NCBI GenBank assembly: GCA_024305405.1 | Contig: JAKNDB010000107.1 | Location: forward strand, 2,108,001-2,172,000 | Source of the DNA: Dirofilaria immitis | Lineage: Eukaryota > Nematoda > Chromadorea > Rhabditida > Onchocercidae | Reading direction: 5' to 3' | Length of the DNA stretch: 64,000 bases | Shown here: in pieces, positions 13,962-24,987 of the stretch | How positions within the stretch are numbered: position 1 is the first letter of the stretch | How the letters are laid out: every line of letters begins with the position of its first letter | Made by a program: the position numbers and the translations under genes | Notes under the pieces: generated by a model | Database searches by the model: none | What the model saw: only the letters and a program-made list of their open reading frames with translations | What the model was told of the DNA's origin: nothing

Positions 13962-15063
13962 TACACCGTTTCCACTGTTGCAGTGCTGAACAGCGGGATT
14001 CAAAAATCAACCGCGTTTATCGCAATAAATTACGAATTACTAGGACGCTAAATACCAATCCACAAATTCCGAATGGAATAAATTTTCACATTCAAAATAC
14101 CTTAAAATAAACAATTTAACGTAAATCAAGCGTATTAAAAGAAAATGAATTTGATGTGCCGTAATCAGAGGTCAATATCTGCCAAAAAGCTCACCTCCAA
14201 AGAAGAAAACCGCTGATATTCTTTTATATGTTAATTCCAATACCCATACATATGTAAATATTTTACACGAAATACATGCCTTGAACGTATGTGAACAATA
14301 CTATCCATATATTCATTGATAAGATAATATCACATACCTCATTATTACAAATTTTGTAGAGAAAATCTTTTTAATTCAAATAAATGTTTTCACATTTGTA
14401 AGAGATAATAAGTGTCTGGAAGCTGATACCAACACTTAACCCAGGATCATATTTTAGGTAAAAACAATTTACCGCATGACCGAAATACCGAAAAACAATT
14501 TTCTATAGGAGCAAAATTTACAGCAGAAGACAGAATAAAAGTAAATAATAGTTTAAAAAAAAAAGCATATTTCAAAGTCATAGTTATACAACAAAAGATG
14601 GCACAGTATAACTTGAAACTTCTTAAAGAAAAACAAACAAAAATATAAAGTAAATATTCTCATTCTTCTTTCCTCAAAACAATCAAATAAAATTCACCGA
14701 ACCAACCTAGATTCGTCTAAATTTTTTGGGAGAAAAACCAGAACGGTTTCAATGAAATAAATAAAACATCACGATGAACTGAAGAAATGTTATTGTAAAA
14801 GATAAAACGAATGATCTAATTAGCTGGCAAGCACGTCACACACAATCACAAAATGTATTTGCAGATTTGCGATATCACTTGTCTCATCACACTGCGAAAT
14901 AACAAAAACAGTTTTTGTTTAAAAACAGTACATCCCAAAAATAAAAATTTTACGAACATTTCACGACTTATTGATTTTTAGATGATAACAAATATAAAAC
15001 ATCTAAATAAATAACAAAAAAAAATAACGAAGAGAATTGAGCGTAAGCATCATCAGCTGTTGA
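13962..15063. other. intergenic, SPCS2 3' flank to TAF6 5' flank
   Basis: About 1.1 kb between two same-strand genes. It is AT-rich with no open frame showing exon signals. It should contain the SPCS2 3' end and the TAF6 5' UTR or promoter. The TTCAG at 13985-13989 (reverse strand) is the likely boundary of TAF6 5' sequence. Confidence 0.5.
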
Positions 15064-16754
15064 TTACGCGTCCTTTCTCAAAACGCTGCTAATAATATGT
15101 GCTAATTCTTTCTCCAGGATTGGTAGAACAATAACACCTTCTTCATCTATGAACGCTCCTATAGATTTCAAGACCTGAAATGTTAGATAATATTAGTTTT
15201 CCAATAAGAATTGTTTGGGACCATAATTTATGCTTGGTTTCTTTAACCGTCCTTATATATCTCGTATTTTAATGAAGAATGACATAACATAGAAATCATT
15301 AGCTTTAACTTTTATTTCAGTATATTGCAAAACTGAGAGTATAATATATAATAATGAGAAAGCTATGACAAACATCAATATCGGAAACACAAAATTTAGT
15401 ATTTTTTTCACTCAACAAAGAATATTCATTTATATCTCCAAAAAAAAAAAGATTCACATACCTTGATATATCCTGTACGTGACTCTTGTATATATTCGGC
15501 TTCCAGAGTATACTTGTCATCATATCTGCAAAATTAAGAAACTAGACGGGATCAAAACTTTTCGCCATTTATTGAAACTTTATCTATATAAAACTAATGA
15601 AAACTATTGAAAAAATACAACTTTTTGAGGTATGATGACCATTTCCAATATCTTTTGGGGTTCGTCCACTTGGATCGATTTCCACGCCTTGATAAAAGTA
15701 CCTTTTTCAATATACCATTGATACAATTGTAAAATACCCATCAATATGAAATATGTAATGGAACATGTTGCAAGCACCTAAAACAGATTTTATTTTGCAA
15801 TACAAAAATAAAATAAAAAATGAATGAAAAGCAGTAACTCAGCAATTTTAAAAGCTATAAAAATTTTTTATTATATTATAAAATATAATATATTATAACA
15901 TCGAAATTTGAAGAAATAATTACCGGTTTCGATTTTGGGAATGACTCATAATAATCATATATGAGTGCAGCAGCAGCAAAAGCAACAGCAATGGTAGATA
16001 TTATTAATCGTCCATCTGCTAGCGTATGTCTCTCAGTCCAAGTGTCATATTTTTCATTGAAAAGCTAAATTTTTAAAGGATTGTAAAACGAAAAATTGTT
16101 TTTATAAATTCCATCTATTAATAAATCATCATTCAGCATTCTACCTGAGCTATGAATAACTTCCACTACTCTCGAACAAATAGCGAATTATAAATGAAGC
16201 ATGAAATTTAAATTCCTTCATTATTCTTAGATCATTGATGAAAAACTAATGGACATGGCCTACTTAGCGCTCAACAACAATCTCTAAGCTGTTTTGGAGA
16301 ATGAGTTGACAGCAATATTTTTGCATTCTTTTATATCAGTTATTTTTGAAAATTTAAGCTGGTTTTAACCTTTCTGATTGCATCATCAATTGTGTTTCTT
16401 ACACTTGGCCCGTCCCACTTATTGACCTTCAGTTGATCAGGTGATTTATCCATTCCTGCTGTAGTTGTCCCACTATTGTGTGCATTCTGAAAAGATTTTA
16501 AAAATGCATCACTGTATCAAGACTACTGGACACAATAATGAATGTCACAGACATCATCCAGACGTTCGTTCTCCTTGTGTTTTTAAATTAAAAAATAGTC
16601 CGTAAATTAATTAAGTATCATGAAATGAAAGTTTAAATGTAAATAAAAAAACGATCGAAGTAAACAGAGAAACAAGAAATACTTCCTCTACACTGGAAGT
16701 ATAAATGGTCTAAGATTTCTTGCAGGAAGAAAACAGGCTTACTTTAGATGGCAT
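15064..16754 (-). CDS. SPCS2: SPCS2, signal peptidase complex 25-kDa subunit (frame broken in one exon)
   Basis: SPCS2 is the ER-membrane accessory subunit that links signal peptidase to the Sec61 translocon. Exons: 16743-16754 (ATG MPSK), 16370-16486, 15924-16064, 15622-15777, 15462-15525, 15064-15174 (stop TAA). Family features: VNKWDGPSVRNTIDDAIRK near the N-terminus, ADGRLIISTIAVAFAAAALI then YDYYESFPKSKP (first membrane segment and lumenal turn), CSITYFILMGILQLYQWY (second membrane segment), and KYTLEAEYIQESRTGY in the C-terminal cytosolic domain. Exon 15622-15777 ends in phase 0 but the next exon needs phase 2. The family sequence (DPSGRTPKDI, then WKWSSYLKK) appears only after two single-base forward shifts, near 15694-15697 and 15647-15648. 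With two added bases the protein is 200 aa. An upstream coding exon is not excluded, because the frame stays open 5' of the ATG up to a TTTCAG. Confidence 0.9.
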
Positions 16755-18418
16755 AACTGCGACTCTTTCACTATAATACTCCTGAAATATGTTTTAATAT
16801 ATTATATGCCAAGATTTTACAACTGCTTTTTTCCTGAAACATTACATAGCAATTCTTGAAATGAACCAAACTAAAAATGCTAGATCCAGTTGTTTCATTT
16901 CACTATTCGTATGGATGATATTTTAACTTGCACCCTTAAAGAAGGAATGAGCCTAACATATAATCAACACACAGTAATAAGGGATTGCGAAAACACCCAT
17001 TCCGACTGCTGAATATTTTATCGTAATCTATGAACCAGTTTTTCTTATTCATGTCTTTCATCAAGATAAGCTTTGATGGATCACATTTTCCATCGTTCCA
17101 GATTAACACGGTATAAAGAAATTATTAACTGGAATTTTCGATTGATATGTTAAAGATAATTCCCGAAATGTTTGCAATCATTTGTTCATAAGTTGTTAAG
17201 AAGATCTGATTAATTGCGCAGGCAAAAATTATCCAGATCCATAACCAACGACTACAGTATTTATGCATTCGAGGAACTACACGCCACTTAATTACACAGA
17301 TCTCGAAATACGCTGAAACTTTGATGCCCATAAACTCAATCATCTATATTCGAGGTTCATAAACTACTGTTATTAACTTTCAAGTAACGTAAAATATTCA
17401 GCTATTCAAGGAAAAGCCTCTCCATCAAAAATAAAGTGATTGAACGGACAGCTACAAACGTGATACTTTACATTAAGTAGCTTTAACAAAGAAGGTATTT
17501 TAAAAATGTACAGTTTTAGGTCCGCAACTCTTCAAGAAATGTTTTATTAAATGTCACTACGCATCAAATGATCTACTTCTTCTGAAACGCATTACGTAAA
17601 TCACGTTAAAATTAACCACACCATCACGACCTGAAATTCATCTCAACAACACACGTCACCAATACGTTGGAGCAAATTGCTAGACGGAGAAAGGATATCT
17701 TGATCTGTCATCGTCTTTCGGTTAAAGCTAAAAATAAGTTAAAAATACATGAATAAAAGAGAGTAGAGAAAAATAAAGATTCTCATTAATATTGGAAGAT
17801 TTCCAACTACGGTTTTATAACGAAAACATGCTCTTCGATCGATATTTAATGGGGTAGTGATTGTGTGCACATTGTCACTTGTTTGCTTGCAGTGATTCGG
17901 TGTGGATTGCTGCGTTTGTGAGGTTGTGCGGCGTTTCAGGCATTCCGGTTTCGTGTAGCGTAAAGTGCGTGAGGTCACGTAGTTCAGCCTTTATTGCACG
18001 TGGACTTTCACCTTTTACCATCTAATGTGAGATGACTGGAGATTACTTACAATGAGTATTGTGCGTCGCGCAATATACCACTTTTTATTCGTAACTACGG
18101 TTTGTAAGCCGAACTTGTTTCAGGAGGGAAAGATATATTCGTTAAGTTTTTTACTTCTCGTACATAAAATTGACTTCTAATATCTAGAGGGTGAAAATAT
18201 AATTGGATATTATCATACGTTTCTTAGCGAATTTCGCTGAACTTTTTCACATCTACTTTATCTTGAAGTAATGAGGACTATGCATTGATATTACATGAGA
18301 AATCAGAGATCACATGGATCAATTGGTTGAAATTTATTTGCAGATAGCTCTGGTGATCTCATCCTTTTATTTATCTTCGAGTCATTTATCAATCCTGCAA
18401 ATCTCCGATTTGTGAACA
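16755..18418. promoter_or_regulatory. shared 5' region between divergent SPCS2 and UAP56-binding gene
   Basis: About 1.7 kb separates the divergent start codons. The stretch 17600-18100 is visibly less AT-rich than its surroundings and probably holds the promoter(s). No TATA box or named element can be assigned. On the minus strand, an ATG frame at 17125-17343 (72 codons; contains KYCSRWLWIWIIFACAIN, membrane-like) and a short ATG frame near 17715 (MTDQDILSPSSNLLQ) could be exons, but neither can be connected with confidence. Confidence 0.4.
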
Positions 18419-21400
18419 ATGGATAATAACGTTGTTGATAATAAACTTAACATGTCGCTTGGTTAGTTTTAGTGGATTTTATTGTTGTGATCCAAAATTC
18501 ATTTTAAATATCGTTACTCTACATGATTCTCAAATTCATATGCTCCTCGTTTCCTGCCGATTTTCAAAACAAATTTAAAATTTCTCGACTCATTTTTAGT
18601 GAATCAGTCCTATTTATATGAAACTTTTTACAGTTTTCCTGAAAGCTACTTCAAGGACTTAAATTTATTCCATGTTTTTGGTGTTCTACTAAAATTTCTT
18701 GATATCTTGCAGATGATATAATCAAAAAGAACGTAAAGCGAAGCAGCGACAACAAAATGGTGGTATTCAAGGAACAGCGAGAAAACGTATGATCTCAAAA
18801 CGCATTAACAAAGTAGTTTTTGATTTCAATGTTTTCTTTCAAGTAGACAGTTTTAGATGTTTGCTGATCAGCATTATCACTTTTACTTATTGTAATGCAG
18901 TTGGGTTTTGGAGATTGATTGAGCTTTGTGCTATAAGTTAAATGAGATTTTATCATATCGAAATATCTAGTTCTCTTACAGACAGTGTAACAAAATGAAG
19001 GAAATATCGAAATGCTTTTTAGGGTAAACGGTCAATTGCTATGCGTCCAGTCATACGTAGAAACCGTCAGCAAGCTGCTGTAAATGGCGGTCTCTCTGCA
19101 GCAGTTGCGATGAAAGTTGTTAATAGACTTGTCAAGGTGCCTTTTTCACTTCATTTTAGTTCGATAACTTATTTCAGAGCTCAGAGTATTACATGGAAAA
19201 GGAAGTAAATCATCAAGGTATAGCAAGAGGAATATTAAGTGTGATTCGCTTTTGCTTTTTCGCTGTAATAAGGTCTTAGGTCACGAGTTTTTTTTCTTTG
19301 AAATACTAATTGTAAGTTTTTATCATACTTTAGAAAGCGATTCGACGACGAGCCAATCAGTCACTTATAAATCGTGCGGTGACATTACGTCGTCGCGCTC
19401 TTCGACGAAATTCTGCTGTGAAACCAGCCGTATGTTCAGCTGCCATTCCTCTTTTTGTATGGACTGCAAATGAGTTGGAAAACGCTCTTCACACAGGGCT
19501 CAGCTGCATTGTTATGTACTACTAAATGGCTGGAATTCAATGATTAAAAATGATCATCGCCAGATTTGATGGAAACAGTACAAAAAGTGCACTTTGCACA
19601 ATGATGTGTCGAGGACTGTTGTTGAAGAACTAGAAGAGAAATTGTTGTGGCGTGGTGTTATATCAGAGCCATACGTCTCATTGTGATGGAGTTTTGTTGA
19701 CGATTGCTTAGCTTCTTCTTACGTCGTATAGATTTAACCGAAGGAGGAGGAGACTTATCGTCAGAATTCCAAAAGCATGAACCAGTCTTATTATTATATT
19801 TATCATGAAAGAATGGTCCTTGATGGGTTCTTGACTTGATGTTTTGAAAATTCTATGGAATGTGGGTGATCGTCGCCATTTACCATATTATACACATCAG
19901 ACGAACAATGATTTTAGAAAAAAGTTACCGATCGAACCGAACGGTATGACGAACATTCGGTGAAGTTTTTTGTTCGTTGTTGATGAGTTTTGAACGAAAT
20001 GAAAGCCTTTTTGTTTACTGCTTTTTTCGTATCATTGCCATTACTGCGGCTTGCATCGCACTTTGTGTGAAGAGTAGAAAAGAATCCTGTTTTCGTAAGA
20101 TTCAGGAAGAAATGAATGTTTGTAAAGTATGCAATTATTTTATAGAAATTGGATTATTCGAACCAAAGAATTTAGTTGTAGACAGCATCATTTTCAGGTA
20201 AGGGGTTGCGTGCACGCAGACAAGCAGCAGTTGTTGGGTCACGTCTGGCGGGCCGTTTGTCAGGTCTTAATCAGCGATCACAAGTAATTCGCAGAAATAC
20301 AGGAAGGAATGCGCTTAGACAGCCAGTAATTTTCACTTCACCTCAGGTGATTCTTTCATCTAAATGATGTGAGTTGGTGAATTATATTTCGGGTGCGTAA
20401 CTTTTATCATTGTTGTTGGTCATTTCAGATAGTACGCGGTCGAGGATTATCACATATGGGCCAACTTGCTAGTGATAGTGAGTCATTTATGGTTGAGCAA
20501 CGTGAAATGTAAGTTCGCAAATGATTCAGTCGAGTTTTCATCTAGCATATTTACAGCGTGCTTTCAATGAATTGATGGATTCTTTTGAATTTGAACTGGA
20601 GAAGGGAAAAACATTGAGAATGGGATCTGTTGCAAGTCAGTATTGTTTATTGCTAAGATAAGCTTAGCGATACTAACAATATAAATGTATGAATTAATAA
20701 GGCATGCCGCTATTCCAGTACTCGTCCGATGCTTCAGCAAAAAGTATTACGCCGTGAGATAGTAGCAGCACAACCTCGTCGTGAAGTAATTATGCAACGT
20801 CGTACACGTCCTGTAATCGTTGAACAACAACCCGTGATTATTCGTCGTGGAGGGATACGTAAACGCGCTATTTTGAACGAACCCAATGTTGTCGTTGTTA
20901 GAAATGCGGTATATTTCTTTCAGTTATTTGCAGAAAAATTTGTTTTAGTTCAGTTGTTTATAATTTCATTTCGAAAACCTACTTTTAATGTTTTTTAGCC
21001 GCGGAGAGTTCAATTCCGCACACAGCCTGAATTTGGACGTATGCAACGTGTTGGCAACGTACGACCTCGTAATCGCATAATTCGCAAGGCGCAATATGTT
21101 GTTAATCCAAATGCAGCGCAGATGCGTGAAGCGTTGGGAATCGGTTTGCGACGGGTTAGTTCAAAAATTGTGATTGGTCTATTTATAAGTTTTAAGCAGT
21201 GTACACGTTTAACTAAGTTGGAATTGATGCGGTAATTTCAGAGAGATTCTTGATAGAATAGTAGGTATTTTATTGGTTATTGCAAGAATGTCAGTCCTTC
21301 TTTTGTAATGTTATATGTAGTACGCTGCTTTCTATTCGAAGTTTTATATTTTTCATTTTCTTATGTTAATTTTGTAATTTTAAAATTATAGTCAGAACCC

Positions 21401-21490
21401 CAACGTTTCGAATCAAGCAGCACGTTTCTTCAGCGTATACCAGTAGCGAATCGTCGAGGACGCGGTTTCCAGGATGTACTTTATAATTAA
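18419..21490 (+). CDS. Arg-rich mRNA-export adaptor-like protein with UAP56-binding motif
   Basis: Nine exons: 18419-18461, 18713-18786, 19023-19136, 19334-19429, 20203(or 20198)-20346, 20429-20508, 20719-20908, 20999-21154, 21392-21490; about 331-333 aa. Residues 9-20 read KLNMSLDDIIKK, matching the UAP56/DDX39B-binding motif of ALYREF and FYTTD1/UIF (known consensus around MSLDDIIK). The rest is strongly basic: AIRRRANQSLINRAVTLRRR, RARRQAAVVGSRLAGRL, QRRTRPVIVEQQPVIIRR, VRPRNRIIRKAQY, and a C-terminal NRRGRGFQ. No RRM is visible, so UIF/FYTTD1-like or CHTOP-like is a better guess than ALYREF. Inferred role: binds RNA and hands mRNA to NXF1 in the nucleus. The exon 4/5 junction is ambiguous (see findings). 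AATAAA occurs at 21808-21813. Confidence 0.82.
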
Positions 21491-24400
21491 TTCAAATTTT
21501 TCCTTTACTACCGTATATGCCAATAGGCTGTACCCGTTGTGCCCATTTCCTTTTTTCCTCTCTGTTTCAGCATTAACTCATTACCATTTTCTGGTTGGTA
21601 ATGATTGAATTTTTTCTGGTTCATGTATATGATTGTCTGTTGAGTCGGCAATTCAGTCTCTCCTAAGTTTTATTTCAAGATAATGAAGTATAATTCCTTT
21701 ACCAGTAATAAATTTTGTTTCTCATTGTCTGGGAAAATGATAAGGATAGGTCTTCGTCATTTTGTTCAAAGATTATATACGTAATTTTGATTTCATATTA
21801 TGTTTTCAATAAAAGTAATGATCACTGTCACGCATTATTTTCTTTTAATGTTTTGTGATGATATCTGCAGTTGAATTTTTATACATAATAAAATTGATTA
21901 GTGTGCAATAAAATGTGAAACACATCTGAATATGGTCTTGACGTAGTTACCAGTATTTTCAAATGAAAGGGAGGTCAGTCGTTTACTAATTAGTTGATTG
22001 GTTGATTGGATATCGTAATTTCAAGTTGATAAGCCTTGAGTTAATCATAATGTCTAAAGGGAAGTCTCGAGATGGGAAGGCAACGGAGGGGTTACATTGC
22101 AGTTTGATGAATAAATAAAGAGTTGGAATGGCAAGAGGCGTTTAATGGTTTAGTTTGGTTGATTTTTCCGCTTTCAAGTGCTTTGAAATTCAGAAATCGG
22201 AGAGAGGGAAGTATTGTGTTCGATGAGGGATGAACTACGGGATTTTCTCTAGGATTGAGGAGATTTAATCCTAATTGGTGATTGCTGTAAATTCAAATAA
22301 GTAAGATGTAGAGTTTTAATTTGTTCAGTGAACAAGAAGGAATGAGCCAGCAGTACTTATGGCGCAAGAATTGTTATTAATTGGTAAATTCGTTGAATTA
22401 TTTGAAATTGTTAACAGCATGATGGATAGATAATAATATCATGAAGAAAAGTTATGCACCAACCAAACTATTATGGTATCATGAAAATGACATAACTGTA
22501 ACAAATCATCTCTGTTGGAAGAGTACGAATATAAAAATCATTTCTGTATATAAATTAATTTTTAATCTTTATATTTTAGAAATCAAATATTAAACTTTTA
22601 ACATTTTTTAATGTCGCTAAAAAGTGTAGAATAGAATAGATGTTATCATCATATGCTAGCTATTAATAAGCATATCCAAAGATCGATATTTTGAAAATTT
22701 GAATGGGATTTTTTAAGCTATGATATTTAGAACAGATCATGCATTGAAACAACGAAGGAAATATGCTCCTAAATTAATCAAAAAATGCACTCCTAAATTA
22801 ATCTTAGTTGATTTGTGGATGAATCATCTTTTAATCTGAATATTTGTATAGAAGAAAAATGAATAGGAATAATCTTTGAAGTAGCTATCAATTGCTATTC
22901 TATTCAATCATTACTGCAAAGATATTATAAATTTAGCAAAGTAATAATGATACACTGACATGATAAATACAGTATACATTCAGAATTGAAATAATATAAT
23001 AATATTTAGAAGATGACAGCCTAAAAAGCATCTACGATAAAGTTCTGTTGTTGTTGATGTTGTTTGTTTATAATGAAATGATGCCAATACAATTATTCTT
23101 GAACAGGTAAAATATTTAATTCACATTAAATCAATAGTATATTTATACGAAGAAATAATTTCACAACGAATAATCGATGTATTTGTTACAGGAGCTGATA
23201 TGAGGGAAATAATAATCATCAATACGATTTTATAAATATCCGAAACATATATGTACCATTGAAGATTCTTCTGATAATGTTTTTGATCAAACAATAATCT
23301 CACTAGTTTATTTCTCTATACTCTATACAACTTTCAAATTGTTTGAATAGGATCAGATTTGATAATGTTTGATCTGTAAAAATATACGTTCACTTTTTAC
23401 ATAAGTATCACGAAACTTACAGTTCCTTGATAATGAATAAAATGAAGCTTACAAAGAAATATTTCGAAATATGAATGAAATCTGGGAGTTGAAGATATTC
23501 TTTAAGGTAACAATTTAAAAAGTTCCCGAGAAGTACTAGATAAATTGTTATTCATCAAATAACATCAATAATATAAGTTCCTACTAATCTTCTTTACTAA
23601 ATTTATAAAAATAAATTCTCAAACTATTAAACGAGTACCCCGAATATGATGCATTTTATGCAAATTTCATTTCTACAAATTTCTTCGCCAGTAATAATTA
23701 CTAGAAATCCCTGTAAATCTAAACCAAAGCGATATTAAGATTAAGATCTTATTGATGATACACACAAGATCTTACCATCGTCTAAAAGTAATACTTTTTC
23801 TCTCGATGTATCTTGGAATTGTCCGCATATACACAATATATCAATTGATGTAATCAAGAATAAGCAGTTATAATTACCCAAATAGATGGCAGTTTTTTAT
23901 AAGAGAAACTTTGGCATCAATATGTACGACTGATCAATTGGCAGTTATCTTTATCTTTATCATAACTATAAGAATCAAAATCTTATCTGAATTTCATACT
24001 TTTGAAGATAATTTTTAGATGTGGAAATTGTTCTATTTAATCTAAAAATAAAAATTACTAATATCCACTATAAGAAATGCACCATATAACCAAAAAACGT
24101 CATACGCTTTATGAAAACCCCATAAAACAAGAAATGGTAATATCTTTAAACTGCTAATGAAGTCAATAGATTAGAGTGATGATTGTACAAACTTCGGAAT
24201 CTTTACAGTTGTTAAATAAAATAATATACCAAACAACAAATACAAATTTTGCGAAAGAAAAATGATTGACAACATCAGATGTACCAAAAATGCAAATTCA
24301 CAGTTAAAAAAATGAGAAATAAAAATAGACAATTTAAAACAACTTTTTGATAGAAATTAGGAAAGCTTAAACAACAGTGAAAGAGGCGATGCGGAATTTG

Positions 24401-24987
24401 CTATGCAGTAATCCCTTTTGACTTAGTGATTGCTTTTTGTATAAATTTGACTCTGAAATAAGCATTCTTTTTTTTCTAGAACGAAAAAATGCTTTGTTCA
24501 TTTGGCAGTTTGGGGAGAATTTACCTAATCATTTGTTGTTTGTCTGCTAAATTAATATATTTATTTAAACAACAAATTAGCTTCGAATACTTGCTTGACA
24601 TTTTATTAGTAGAAATAAATTCTACAGCAAACGATAGAAGCAAAAACATGGATGAAAACTCTCTAAATTTTATTCAAAGCACTTATCTAGTATTACTGAA
24701 AACAGTTGAAATTTTTGGCATGAGAAAAGAATGAAGGATTAAAGAGACAGAAAGATAGCCGACCCACTGAGGTTAATACTTACTGTTGAAATCGAGGTAA
24801 ACATCCGAGACAAAATAGGAAATGAGGTGGAAAGAAGAGAAGGTACTATTTTGAAAATGGTGGAGAACTGTTACTCGAAATTGGAGGAAAACTATCAGTT
24901 AAAATTGGCTTTTAATGCAAACAATTAAAAACATGAAACTTTCAAACAAATTATGTATAAATTCGATATTAATTAGCACAGTATAGC
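21491..24987. other. intergenic, 3' UTRs of convergent genes and AT-rich DNA
   Basis: The first 300 nt are probably the 3' UTR of the preceding gene (AATAAA at 21808-21813). From 22500 on the sequence is AT-rich with stop codons in all frames. The only hint of a gene is the short ORF at 24489-24734 (separate entry). Confidence 0.5.
24489..24734 (+). CDS. possible small secreted or membrane ORF
   Basis: An 81-codon ATG frame starts 9 nt after a long pyrimidine tract ending in CTAG (24471-24479), the arrangement of a spliced or trans-spliced acceptor before a start codon. Residues 7-26 (SLGRIYLIICCLSAKLIYLF) are hydrophobic and could be a signal anchor. The remainder is Asn/Glu-rich. No relative is recognised, and chance is a real alternative in such AT-rich DNA. 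Confidence 0.25.
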   Translation: MLCSFGSLGRIYLIICCLSAKLIYLFKQQISFEYLLDILLVEINSTANDRSKNMDENSLNFIQSTYLVLLKTVEIFGMRKE

